Shown piece by piece: positions 1 through 7,366 of a stretch of DNA of 64,000 nt (positions are counted from its first letter, which is position 1; every line of letters begins with the position of its first letter). This stretch comes from Alteriqipengyuania halimionae (lineage in GTDB: Bacteria; Pseudomonadota; Alphaproteobacteria; Sphingomonadales; Sphingomonadaceae), in assembly GCF_009827575.1 (NCBI RefSeq), contig NZ_WTYR01000001.1, positions 1,798,001 through 1,862,000 on the forward strand, in the 5' to 3' direction. The position numbers and the translations under genes are program-made. Under the pieces are notes generated by a model. That model saw only the letters and a program-made list of their open reading frames with translations, did not search any database and was not told where the DNA came from.

Positions 1-841
1 CGCCTTCGACCGGAGCGACGAGGATTTCGTCCGCCCCAAGGCGAGTACGGAGATCGGCCAATGCGACCGGTACGGGGCGATATCGCGCGACGAAATCGGG
101 ATGCTCCTCAAGAAGCGCTCGCTCTGCAACCTGCTGGAGCCCGGCCACCGAAGCGAGTTCTGCGGTCAGTTCGCCGGCGGTATCGGTTGCATCGATTCGC
201 GCCTGGTCGAGACGTGCCGAAAGTTCTGCCTGCTGCCTTGCCAGGTCGAGCAATTCGTTGCGCAGCGTCTGTGCATCGCCGTCCTGATCCGATCCGTCGC
301 GCGCAAAATCCTGTCGGCGTGCCAGCTCGGAGATATTCGCAAGCTGCATCGCGCGGAAAATGCGCTCCTCGTCGCCGAGGCCGCTGGCCAGCGCCAGATA
401 AAGCACCGCGCTTTCGCGGTGGGCGTCGCTCTCGCGCACCAGCGCCGCATCGGACAGCGAGACGTCGGCCAAGCGCGATTCGAGACGGGCGATCGCGTCG
501 TCAGCCTGGTCGAGAGACGTTGCGGCATCCTCTCCGTCGAGCTGGCGCAGGCGCGCGAGCAGCAACTCGGCATGGATGCGGTCCTTGTGATTCGCAATCA
601 GATCGGACTGCATCTGCGGCACCCAAAGTTCGGCTCGTTCGCGCGCTTCCGCTATTGCGCCGCGTCGCATGTCCCATTCGGCACGGTAGAGATGGATCTG
701 CGCCTGTTCGGAGCTATCCTCCTCGATCGCGGCATCGGCCAGTTCGAGTGCCCGGTCGGACGCCTGCTCGAACGCGGTCCAGTCGTCGCGGCGCGCGGCG
801 AAATCGGCGAGTTCGGCATGGAGGTAGGCGGTCGCGAAAGG
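1..841 (-). pseudogene. CHAT-domain TPR protein, internal fragment running off the window
   Basis: Reading the minus strand from about 841 down to base 1 gives one open frame with no stop and strongly protein-like composition: helical repeat segments rich in Ala, Glu, Leu and Asp, followed near the window edge by HPDFVARYRPVPVALADLR and LGADEILVAPVEG. That pattern is the usual lead-in to the CHAT (caspase-HetF-associated) protease-like domain. The catalytic His/Cys region would lie outside the window. No start codon, ribosome site or N-terminal region exists for this frame. It begins abruptly where an unrelated TPR outer-membrane gene stops making sense, and that gene enters it out of frame. 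I therefore call it a 5'-truncated remnant. CHAT-TPR proteins often sit beside CHASE2 and FecR-type genes in sphingomonads, and these may have been lost between the two halves. An assembly join cannot be excluded. Confidence 0.65.
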
Positions 842-1386
842 GGGCCGAGCGTTCCCGGCCCGAGGAAGCTGAACAGCGGGATGACGATCGTGTCGAGGTC
901 GGTCGCGGCGTTGACGTTGCTATCGTAGCCTGCGCGCGCATCGAGGAAGCCGGAGACGTCCGATCCGCCGCCCGCGATCTGCTTGTCGAGTTGGCGGACG
1001 AAACCGGCGAAGCGCTGGCGCACCGGATCGGGCAGGCTCGGATCCTCGACCACGCTGGCGAATTCCTGCCGGGCGGTGTCGATGTCGCCTGCCAGGGCAT
1101 AGGCGCGGGCGAGTTCGGCGCGGGCGGCGGCATTGTCGGGCTGGACGGCGAGTACGCGTTGGAGCGCGATAATCGCTTCGCCATATCGCCCGGCATCGAG
1201 CGCCGCGATCCCAAGCTGGTAGTCGAACGCGGGATCGCCCGCGCGCTCCTTGGTCCGCGCCGCCAGCGTTTCATATGTGTCCGCGCCGTTCGCATCCTGT
1301 GCCGCGACATTGCCGCACAGCAAAACCGACGATGCAAGCAGCGCGCCCATCATTCTCGCACCGAGCGCCCGTTTAATGCCAGTCAT
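841..1386 (-). pseudogene. Truncated TPR outer-membrane protein (SLAM/DUF560-like), N-terminal part
   Basis: The ATG at 1386 is preceded by AAAGGGGCGG and opens a protein with a signal peptide (hydrophobic run, then an AQD cleavage site near residue 30). Two or three TPR units follow (residues about 38-130, including YQLGIAALDAGRYGEAI). Next comes the start of a beta-barrel (FLDARAGYDSNVNAATDLDT), typical of outer-membrane TPR-barrel proteins of the SLAM-like family. Native-looking sequence ends near residue 182 at about base 841. The same reading frame then continues to a stop at 652 through a low-complexity Arg/Pro/Ser tail that is only a shadow of the CHAT frame. A barrel of roughly 250 residues is missing. 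The break lies at a short run of five C (minus strand), but a one-base slip alone cannot account for the missing barrel, so a deletion or misjoin is more likely. Confidence 0.65.
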
Positions 1387-1930
1387 CAACCGCCCCTTTG
1401 TATTGAACGGGGCAGTTATCGGCAGCTGCGCAGAAAAGGTCGCCTTAAAACTAAGGCGAGAGCGATGACGAACGCTGTTAGGCTTATGACGGCGCGGAAC
1501 GTTCTAGCGAGGCCTGCGGCATCGGAAAGGCGAATAACCCAATCCATGGTCGCATGTATCGTCGCCCTGCCGTAGAAATCGATGATATGATCTTCGATGC
1601 GGCGCTTTGGGCAGGGCATACAGGATCAAGTACTGATGGCTAATATCCCTTTACCCACGGATCCCGCATGATCCTCCCCGGACCGAAGGTTGAAGCCCTT
1701 CCGAAGAAATCTCCGCGATCTTAATACGCTAACCCCCGATCGACTTTTGCAAAACCCCGCGCTCGGTGTAACACGGCGGCTGCAACTCGCCCGCCGAGCA
1801 GCGTCACAGCGCGACGAGCGGCGAGAAGCGGAAGCGGAAGCGGGGGGGGGCTTGGTTCGCCGCGGCCTTGGCAAACGCCTCAGGAGCGCGAGCCGTTTGC
1901 CCCTGTCGCAAGTGACCGGGACGCCTCGGG
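1387..1930. other. Gene-poor stretch with a short G-rich repeat
   Basis: This stretch of 544 bases lies between the start of the truncated TPR gene and the end of the TRAP large-subunit gene. I see no convincing gene in it. A 67-codon minus frame (1416-1619) with one hydrophobic stretch and a 97-codon plus frame (1690-1983) both lack ribosome sites and recognisable products. Near 1825-1850 there are three GAAGCG units followed by nine G. No convincing terminator was found for the six-gene operon that ends at 1931. Confidence 0.6.
1825..1850. repeat. Hexamer repeat (GAAGCG x3) plus G9 tract
   Basis: Three tandem GAAGCG units (1825-1842) run into a homopolymer of nine G (1842-1850). The tract is intergenic, about 80 bases downstream of the TRAP large-subunit stop on the minus strand. 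It is a likely site of length variation or sequencing error. No regulatory role is evident. Confidence 0.7.
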
Positions 1931-3214
1931 TCAGCCTGCGAAGACGCTCGGCAGCCAGAGCGACAGCGGCGGCACGTAGGTGATCAGTGCCAGCGCGGCG
2001 AGCAAGGTGAGGTAGAACGGCCAGATCGTGCGGATCAGCGTCGTCACCGGCAGCTTGCCCACCGCCGAACCCACGAACAGGACCGAGCCGACCGGCGGCG
2101 TCACCAGGCCGATGCCCAGATTGAGCATCATGATGATGCCGAAATGGACCGGGTCGACCCCCACGCCCATCGCAACCGGCAGGAAGATCGGCGTGGTGAT
2201 CACGATTAGCGGCGCCATGTCCATGAAAGTGCCGAGCGCAAGCAGCATCAGGTTGATGATCAGCAGGGTCAGCAGCGGATTGTCGGTGATGAACCCGATC
2301 AGCGCGCCCAGCTGGCTCGGCACTTCGAGCAGCGCCATGGCAAAGCCGAACGCGGTTGCCGCGGCGATGATGAACAGCACCATCGAGGCGGTGCGGACCG
2401 ATTTGCGCGCCGCTTCCCAGAAGGCGGTCCAGCCGAGGCTGCGATAGACCAGCGAGCCCACCAGCACGGTGTAGATCACCGCGACGGCAGAGCTTTCGGT
2501 GGCCGTGAAGAACCCGCTGAGGATGCCGCCCATGATGATCAGCGCGGTCATCAGGCCGGGGATGGCATAGGCGGTGGCGAGGATGAATTCGCGCCAGCCG
2601 GGGAAGCGTCCGGTCGGCAGGGCACGCCGCCTGGCCACGATCCATGCGGTCAGCATCAGCATGAACCCGGTCAGCAGGCCGGGAAACACCCCGGCGAGGA
2701 ACAGGTCGCCGATCGAGACGCCCATGCCCGAAGCGGCCGAATAGATGATCATGTTGTGCGATGGCGGGATCAGCAGGCCGACCACCGCCGCGGTCACTGT
2801 CACATTGATGGAGTAATCGCCGGGATAGCCTTTTTCCTTCATCATCGGGACCATCGTCGATCCGATCGCCGAGGCGCTGGCGATGGCCGATCCCGAGACC
2901 GCGCCGAACATCATCGAGGCGCCGACATTGACGATGCCGAGACCGCCCGTGACCCGTCCCACCGCCGCATCGGCGACCCGCACCAGCCTCTCGGCGATGC
3001 CGGCGCGATACATTAGGTCTCCGGCGAAGATGAAGAAGGGGATCGCCATCAGGGTGAACACGCTGATCCCCGCCGCGCTCCGCTGCACCGCCACGATCGG
3101 CGGAATGCCCAGCGTGGCGAAACAGGCGAGGCTTGCGCCGAGCAGCGCGAAAGCCACCGGGACGCCGACCGCCAGCAGAACCAGCAGCACGCCGAACAGG
3201 GTGAGAAGTTCCAT
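1931..3214 (-). CDS. TRAP transporter large permease subunit (DctM family)
   Basis: This 427-residue, very hydrophobic protein has the usual DctM length and about twelve membrane segments, starting with ELLTLFGVLLVLLAVGVPVA. It carries family landmarks such as FGAVSGSAIASASAIGSTMVP and GLLIPPSHNMIIY, and ends in a hydrophobic segment. It forms the sodium-coupled translocation channel that works with the small subunit and the periplasmic binding protein. The ATG at 3214 overlaps the TAA of the upstream small-subunit gene (TAATG), which fixes the start. It is the last of six genes transcribed with a TonB receptor, an esterase and a GH43 enzyme. That context suggests it imports pectin-derived (unsaturated) uronates or short oligogalacturonides. 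The substrate is inferred, not seen. Confidence 0.95.
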   Translation of the reverse strand: MELLTLFGVLLVLLAVGVPVAFALLGASLACFATLGIPPIVAVQRSAAGISVFTLMAIPFFIFAGDLMYRAGIAERLVRVADAAVGRVTGGLGIVNVGASMMFGAVSGSAIASASAIGSTMVPMMKEKGYPGDYSINVTVTAAVVGLLIPPSHNMIIYSAASGMGVSIGDLFLAGVFPGLLTGFMLMLTAWIVARRRALPTGRFPGWREFILATAYAIPGLMTALIIMGGILSGFFTATESSAVAVIYTVLVGSLVYRSLGWTAFWEAARKSVRTASMVLFIIAAATAFGFAMALLEVPSQLGALIGFITDNPLLTLLIINLMLLALGTFMDMAPLIVITTPIFLPVAMGVGVDPVHFGIIMMLNLGIGLVTPPVGSVLFVGSAVGKLPVTTLIRTIWPFYLTLLAALALITYVPPLSLWLPSVFAG

Positions 3215-3684
3215 TAGGCGTCCTCCTCGTTGTCGCGGGGCGCCTGGCCCATCGACAGCTGGGGCAGCGCGAAGAGCATCATCAGCAGACCGGCGATCGG
3301 CATGGGTATGTAGGCGACGGCGCGACTGACGCCGATCGAGGGGATCACGTTTTCGCGCACCAGCCAGCACATCTGCGCGCCATAAATGCACAGGACCAGG
3401 CCGATCAGGGCGATCACCGCGGCAACGATCCGCCGGACGGGCCCGGCGCGATCGCCCAGCCGCTCTTCGAGCAGCGCAATGCGGATATGGAAGCCCTCGT
3501 AAACGCCCGCGGCCGCCGCAAACATCACGTACCAGATCATCAGGACGAGCGAGGCCTGCTCGGTCCACGAAGGGCTCGATGCGAGGACGAAACGTCCGAA
3601 CACCTGCCATCCGATCACCAGGGCCATGGCCGCCAGTCCGGCGGACGACAGGACGATCAGCCCGCGTGCGATGCGTGCCATCAT
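3214..3684 (-). CDS. TRAP transporter small permease subunit (DctQ family)
   Basis: A 156-residue protein with four predicted membrane segments (about residues 8-30, 45-62, 85-105 and 125-145). It has the DctQ signature region VIGWQVFGRFVL followed by SWTEQASLVLMIWYVMFA, where the Trp-Thr-Glu motif is typical of the family. It pairs with the large subunit to form the TRAP membrane complex. The ATG at 3684 overlaps the stop of the binding-protein gene (ATGA), and its own stop overlaps the large-subunit start, so the three are translationally coupled. Confidence 0.95.
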   Translation of the reverse strand: MMARIARGLIVLSSAGLAAMALVIGWQVFGRFVLASSPSWTEQASLVLMIWYVMFAAAAGVYEGFHIRIALLEERLGDRAGPVRRIVAAVIALIGLVLCIYGAQMCWLVRENVIPSIGVSRAVAYIPMPIAGLLMMLFALPQLSMGQAPRDNEEDA

Positions 3685-4724
3685 GCCGTATTTCCTCCGC
3701 CCATCGAAAGTATGCCTTCGACCACCGCCTTCTGTTCAGGCGTGGTGATGAAACGATCCCAGACCGGCCGCATGAGCGCCGCGAACGGCTCCTTGTCGAC
3801 GGGGGTGACCTCGATCGGCGACGCAGCGATGATCTGCTTCGCTTCGGCGACCTCGGCGTCCCACAGGCGCCGCATTTCGGGAACCGACTGTTTCGCCGCC
3901 TCGCGCACCAGTTTCCTGTCCTTGGCATCAAGCCGCAACCACGAGGCCTCGCTCATTACGAAGGCTTCGGGTGTCAGCAGGTGTTCGGTGATGCTGAGAT
4001 GGTCGATCACTTCGAAATGTCGCGCGCTCACCAGTGAGGGCCAGTTGTTCTCGGCGCCGTCGATCACCCCCTGGGCGAGCGCCTGGTAGGTCTCGCCATA
4101 GGGGATCGGGACCGCATTCGCGCCGAGCGCATTGATCATCGCCACCGACAAGTCCGAATTGGGGACGCGCAGCTTCAGCCCGCGCATGTCTTCCGGCGAC
4201 CGGATCGTGCGACGATTATTGTAGAAATTGCGCGCGCCCGAATCGTAGATCGCAAGTCCGACCAGCCGGTGTCGGCGCAGCGACGCCAGGACCGTGTCGC
4301 CCAGCTCGCTATCGACCACTCGTCGCATATGCGCGACCGAATCGAACACGAACGGCAGGCAGAAGGGCAGCGTCATTGGCTCGATCGCATTGAGCGGGGC
4401 GAAATAGACCCGCGTCATGTCGAGCCCGCCGAAGCTGGCGATTTCGAGCGTATCCATCTCGCTGCCGAGCTGCCCCCCGGCGAACACCTTGGTGCCGAGC
4501 CGCCCGTCGGTCCATTTCGACAGCAGCTGGCCCATGAATTCAACCGCGCGCACCGTCGGGTAATCGGCCGGATGCGCATCGGCGCTGGTGAAGACGCCGG
4601 ACAGGCGGGGCTTGCACCCGGGCAGCAGGGCGCCCGCAGCCAGCGCCGCGCCGCCCGCCAAGAGGGCACGGCGGGATACCGGGTGATTGCCCATTGTTCG
4701 AATTCCCACCCTTCCCTTGGTCAT
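3681..4724 (-). CDS. TRAP transporter substrate-binding protein (DctP family), Tat lipoprotein
   Basis: The periplasmic solute receptor of the TRAP system, about 347 residues from ATG 4724, which overlaps the upstream GH43 stop (TGATG). An alternative ATG at 4694 sits behind AAGGGAAGGGTGGG and may be the real start. The N-terminus has a twin-arginine signal (SRRALLAGGAALAAG) and a lipobox ending at Cys 37 (LLPGC), so the protein is probably folded before export and anchored by lipid. The DctP core follows. GLKLRVPNSD contains the conserved Arg expected to bind the substrate carboxylate, and YGETYQALAQGVIDGAENN is the usual helix motif. This fits an acidic ligand such as a uronate. The exact ligand is inferred from the neighbours. 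Confidence 0.93.
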   Translation of the reverse strand: MTKGRVGIRTMGNHPVSRRALLAGGAALAAGALLPGCKPRLSGVFTSADAHPADYPTVRAVEFMGQLLSKWTDGRLGTKVFAGGQLGSEMDTLEIASFGGLDMTRVYFAPLNAIEPMTLPFCLPFVFDSVAHMRRVVDSELGDTVLASLRRHRLVGLAIYDSGARNFYNNRRTIRSPEDMRGLKLRVPNSDLSVAMINALGANAVPIPYGETYQALAQGVIDGAENNWPSLVSARHFEVIDHLSITEHLLTPEAFVMSEASWLRLDAKDRKLVREAAKQSVPEMRRLWDAEVAEAKQIIAASPIEVTPVDKEPFAALMRPVWDRFITTPEQKAVVEGILSMGGGNTA

Positions 4725-6340
4725 CACCGGTCGAGCGCCGTAAAACGAAAGTCCCTGAACCTGGCCTCGCCGGGTCCAGCCGCGTACAGGCCGGGTCGTA
4801 GCATCAGGAAGTCGCCTCGCACATTGTGATGATAGCCCGACACTTCCATCCCCCGATCGAAGCGCTGCCAGGTGCGGCCGCCATCACCACTAGTATCGAA
4901 CACCACGATATGGGCGCGATTGGTCACCCGCATTAGCATGCGCGATCCGTGCGGGTTGGCGGGGCGCGCACGTTCGCGACCGTATTGATGGGTGACGAAA
5001 CGGTCGGCATCGAAACCCAGCCCGCAATAGAGCCGGTCGTCGTAGAACAGCACCAGGCCCGCCCACCCACCTGGCGCGATTTCGATGTCGCATTCGAATT
5101 GGTACGAACGATCGCCGGCCGTGACGAGCAGTGGGGATCCGCTCGACGGTGCCTTTCCCTTGCCGGCGAGGCGCAGGACGCCGTCGCCGCTTTCGATGCG
5201 CTTTTCCTCGCTCGGCTCGGGTTTGAAGAACGCCCATTTACTGCCGAGCGCGAGCGGCCCGGTGAAATCGTCGGACAGCGGCATCCCGTGGGGCACCGCC
5301 GATCCGCCCTGCGGCTTGGAGAGCGCGTGCGACAGGTCGCCGCCCGTCATATCGAACCAGCCATCCCTGTCGAATGCGACCGGATCGAGCAGGCATTGGC
5401 GGCCGAGTGTCCAATAGCCGTTCTCGTATCCGTGATACAGCGACCACCAGCTGTCGTCGGGCGCCTGCACTAGCGAAGCGTGGCCGCGCGACCACCAAGC
5501 CTCGTCGATGCTCGTGGTGCGCACCAGCGGATTGCGCGGATGATGTTCCCACGGCCCGTGCAGCGAGCGCGAGCGCGCAGCGATGACCATGTGGCCGGTC
5601 GGCGGCCCGGCGGTGCCGCCAACGGCGGTGAGCATGTAAAACCATTCGCCGATCCGATGGATCTTGGGGCCTTCGGGCGAAAAACCCTCCACCACCCAGT
5701 CGGCGGGATAGCGCCACGGATCGTAGGCGTGCTCGACTGGGCCGACGATGGAGAGATTGTCGTCCGACAGCCGTACCCGGTCTCCGCCCGATAGGAACAG
5801 CCAGCGCGACCCGTCTTCGGCGACGGCATGGCAGGGATCGATATGACGTGGCAGGCCCAAGGGAATCGGGTCGCTCCACGGCCCGGTGATATCATCGGCC
5901 CAGGCGACGAAGATATCGTTGCCGAGCGCCGCCTTGACCGGGATGTAAAGCAGATAGCGGCCCTTGTCCTTGTGCAGGCTCGGAGCCCAGACCGCTCCGA
6001 TATTGCGGTGCAACGCGGCATCGAGTGGGCGCCAGTTGACCAGATCCCGCGAATGCCAGATCGTCAGCCCCGGATAGGCGTCGAAGGTCGAGAAGGTCAT
6101 GTAGTAGTCCTCCCCGTCCCTGAGGATCGCCGGATCCGGGCGGTCGCCCGAGACGACTGGGTTGAGGAAAGTGCCGTCGCCCAGATCCGCTATCCGCTGA
6201 TTGTCGAAGCCGCGGCGATAGCGCCCGTCAGTCGTGCGCCCGACCCGCTCTTCCTCCCTGGCATGCAGCGGGAAAGGCAGCGCACCGGCCAGGCCGATTG
6301 CCCCGACACCGCGCATCACGTCCCTCCGTCGCAGGCTCAT
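4724..6340 (-). CDS. Glycoside hydrolase family 43-type enzyme, Tat-exported
   Basis: 538 residues. An N-terminal Tat signal (SLRRRDVMRGVG) is followed by a GH43 five-bladed propeller starting at NPVVSGDRPDPAI (residues about 60-72), where the Asp of RPDP is the expected catalytic base. HIDPCHAV supplies the pKa-modulating Asp, and WVVEGFSPEGPKI supplies the acid Glu. The C-terminal 190 residues form a jelly-roll-like beta domain common in GH43 arabinofuranosidase/xylosidase-type enzymes. The ATG at 6340 overlaps the preceding esterase stop (ATGA). Placed between a pectin-type esterase and a TRAP transporter, it probably trims arabinan, galactan or xylogalacturonan side chains in the periplasm. 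The exact linkage cannot be read from sequence. Confidence 0.9.
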   Translation of the reverse strand: MSLRRRDVMRGVGAIGLAGALPFPLHAREEERVGRTTDGRYRRGFDNQRIADLGDGTFLNPVVSGDRPDPAILRDGEDYYMTFSTFDAYPGLTIWHSRDLVNWRPLDAALHRNIGAVWAPSLHKDKGRYLLYIPVKAALGNDIFVAWADDITGPWSDPIPLGLPRHIDPCHAVAEDGSRWLFLSGGDRVRLSDDNLSIVGPVEHAYDPWRYPADWVVEGFSPEGPKIHRIGEWFYMLTAVGGTAGPPTGHMVIAARSRSLHGPWEHHPRNPLVRTTSIDEAWWSRGHASLVQAPDDSWWSLYHGYENGYWTLGRQCLLDPVAFDRDGWFDMTGGDLSHALSKPQGGSAVPHGMPLSDDFTGPLALGSKWAFFKPEPSEEKRIESGDGVLRLAGKGKAPSSGSPLLVTAGDRSYQFECDIEIAPGGWAGLVLFYDDRLYCGLGFDADRFVTHQYGRERARPANPHGSRMLMRVTNRAHIVVFDTSGDGGRTWQRFDRGMEVSGYHHNVRGDFLMLRPGLYAAGPGEARFRDFRFTALDR

Positions 6341-7335
6341 GCGAAGCTCCGCGTGCGCGCCCAGGCCAGCCACAGGTCGGGCCAGGCGGCAACCGGCTTG
6401 CCGATCGCCTTGCGCAGCCCGAAGCCGTGGCCGCCATTTCCAAACAGGTGCGTTTCGACCGACACGTTCTTCGCCTTGAGCGCGGCGCGCATCAGCAGGG
6501 TGTTTTCGACCGGCACCGCATCGTCGTCTTCGGCATGGAGCAGGAAGAACGGCGGCGCATCGGCCGGCACGTTGCGATCGGGTGAATGCGCGGCCTCGCT
6601 CGCCGTGTTCGGATCGGGGCCGAGCAGCAGCGCGCGCGACCCGGCATGCGCGACCGAAGGATCCATGCTGACGACCGGATAGATCGGCGCCGCGCAAAAG
6701 GGCTTGGCCGACCATGCATCGGCCCCGTCCACTGCGTCGTACACCCGCCCAGCGAAACGCGTGGCGAGATCGGCACAGACGTGCCCTCCGGCCGAAAAGC
6801 CCATCGCCGCCACCCGCTCGGGATCGATCGCGAAATCCCCCGCGCGATGCCGGACGAGGCGCATCGCGCGCTGGGCATCCGCGAGCGCGACATCGGGTCC
6901 GGCGGCCCATCCTTCGCCTGGCAGACGGTAGAACAGGACGAAGGCAGTGAAGCCGCGGGCCGAAAGCCACCGCGCCATCTCGTAGCCTTCCTTGTCGACG
7001 ACGACATGGCGATACCCGCCGCCCGGAATCAGCAGCACCGCGGCGCCGTTGCTTCTGAGGGGCCGGAACACCGCCATGCGCGGCACGGAAATGCCCCTGA
7101 CCGCGCGATCGGTGACAAGCCGGTCCTGCGAACGCTCGACCGCCTCTTCGACGAGCCCGGCAGCAGGCGCACCTGGCGCGCCTGCCGGCCACAGATCGAT
7201 TGTCTCGGTAGGTTGGGGCAAGCCCGGAGGAAGCGCGCCGTCCGCATCCGGAGGCCGGGTCTGCGCGAAGGTGGTGCTTGCCAGGACGGACGAACAGAAG
7301 CCTGCGGCCATGAGCGACCGGCGATCGATTTTCAT
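6337..7335 (-). CDS. Alpha/beta-hydrolase, acetyl-esterase type, exported
   Basis: 332 residues with an N-terminal signal (RRSLMAAGFCSSVLASTTFAQ). The alpha/beta-hydrolase fold shows an HGGG-like oxyanion region (LLIPGGGYRHVV), the nucleophile elbow GFSAGGH, the acid in LLHAEDDDAVP and the catalytic His in GNGGHGFGL. The family includes xylan and pectin acetyl esterases. The start at 7335 follows AGGAG at good spacing and lies 31 bases downstream of the TonB receptor stop. In this operon it most likely removes acetyl groups from imported pectin fragments so that the GH43 enzyme and lyases can act. Substrate is inferred from context. Confidence 0.88.
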   Translation of the reverse strand: MKIDRRSLMAAGFCSSVLASTTFAQTRPPDADGALPPGLPQPTETIDLWPAGAPGAPAAGLVEEAVERSQDRLVTDRAVRGISVPRMAVFRPLRSNGAAVLLIPGGGYRHVVVDKEGYEMARWLSARGFTAFVLFYRLPGEGWAAGPDVALADAQRAMRLVRHRAGDFAIDPERVAAMGFSAGGHVCADLATRFAGRVYDAVDGADAWSAKPFCAAPIYPVVSMDPSVAHAGSRALLLGPDPNTASEAAHSPDRNVPADAPPFFLLHAEDDDAVPVENTLLMRAALKAKNVSVETHLFGNGGHGFGLRKAIGKPVAAWPDLWLAWARTRSFA

Positions 7336-7366
7336 GTCGCAGGCTCCTGCGCTGTGCGCGATGGGA

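Noticed and set aside
1494-1507. GCGGAACGTTCTAG, similar to the AACGTT operators
   Set aside because: It is not placed before any supported gene and is less symmetrical than the sites at 47 and 53 kb; probably chance.
1416-1619. Minus-strand 67-codon frame with one hydrophobic stretch
   Set aside because: It has no ribosome site, no family resemblance and a Cys/Arg-rich composition. It may be noise in an intergenic stretch.
1690-1983. Plus-strand 97-codon frame
   Set aside because: Arg/Ala-rich composition typical of a shadow frame, and it overlaps the end of the TRAP large-subunit gene.
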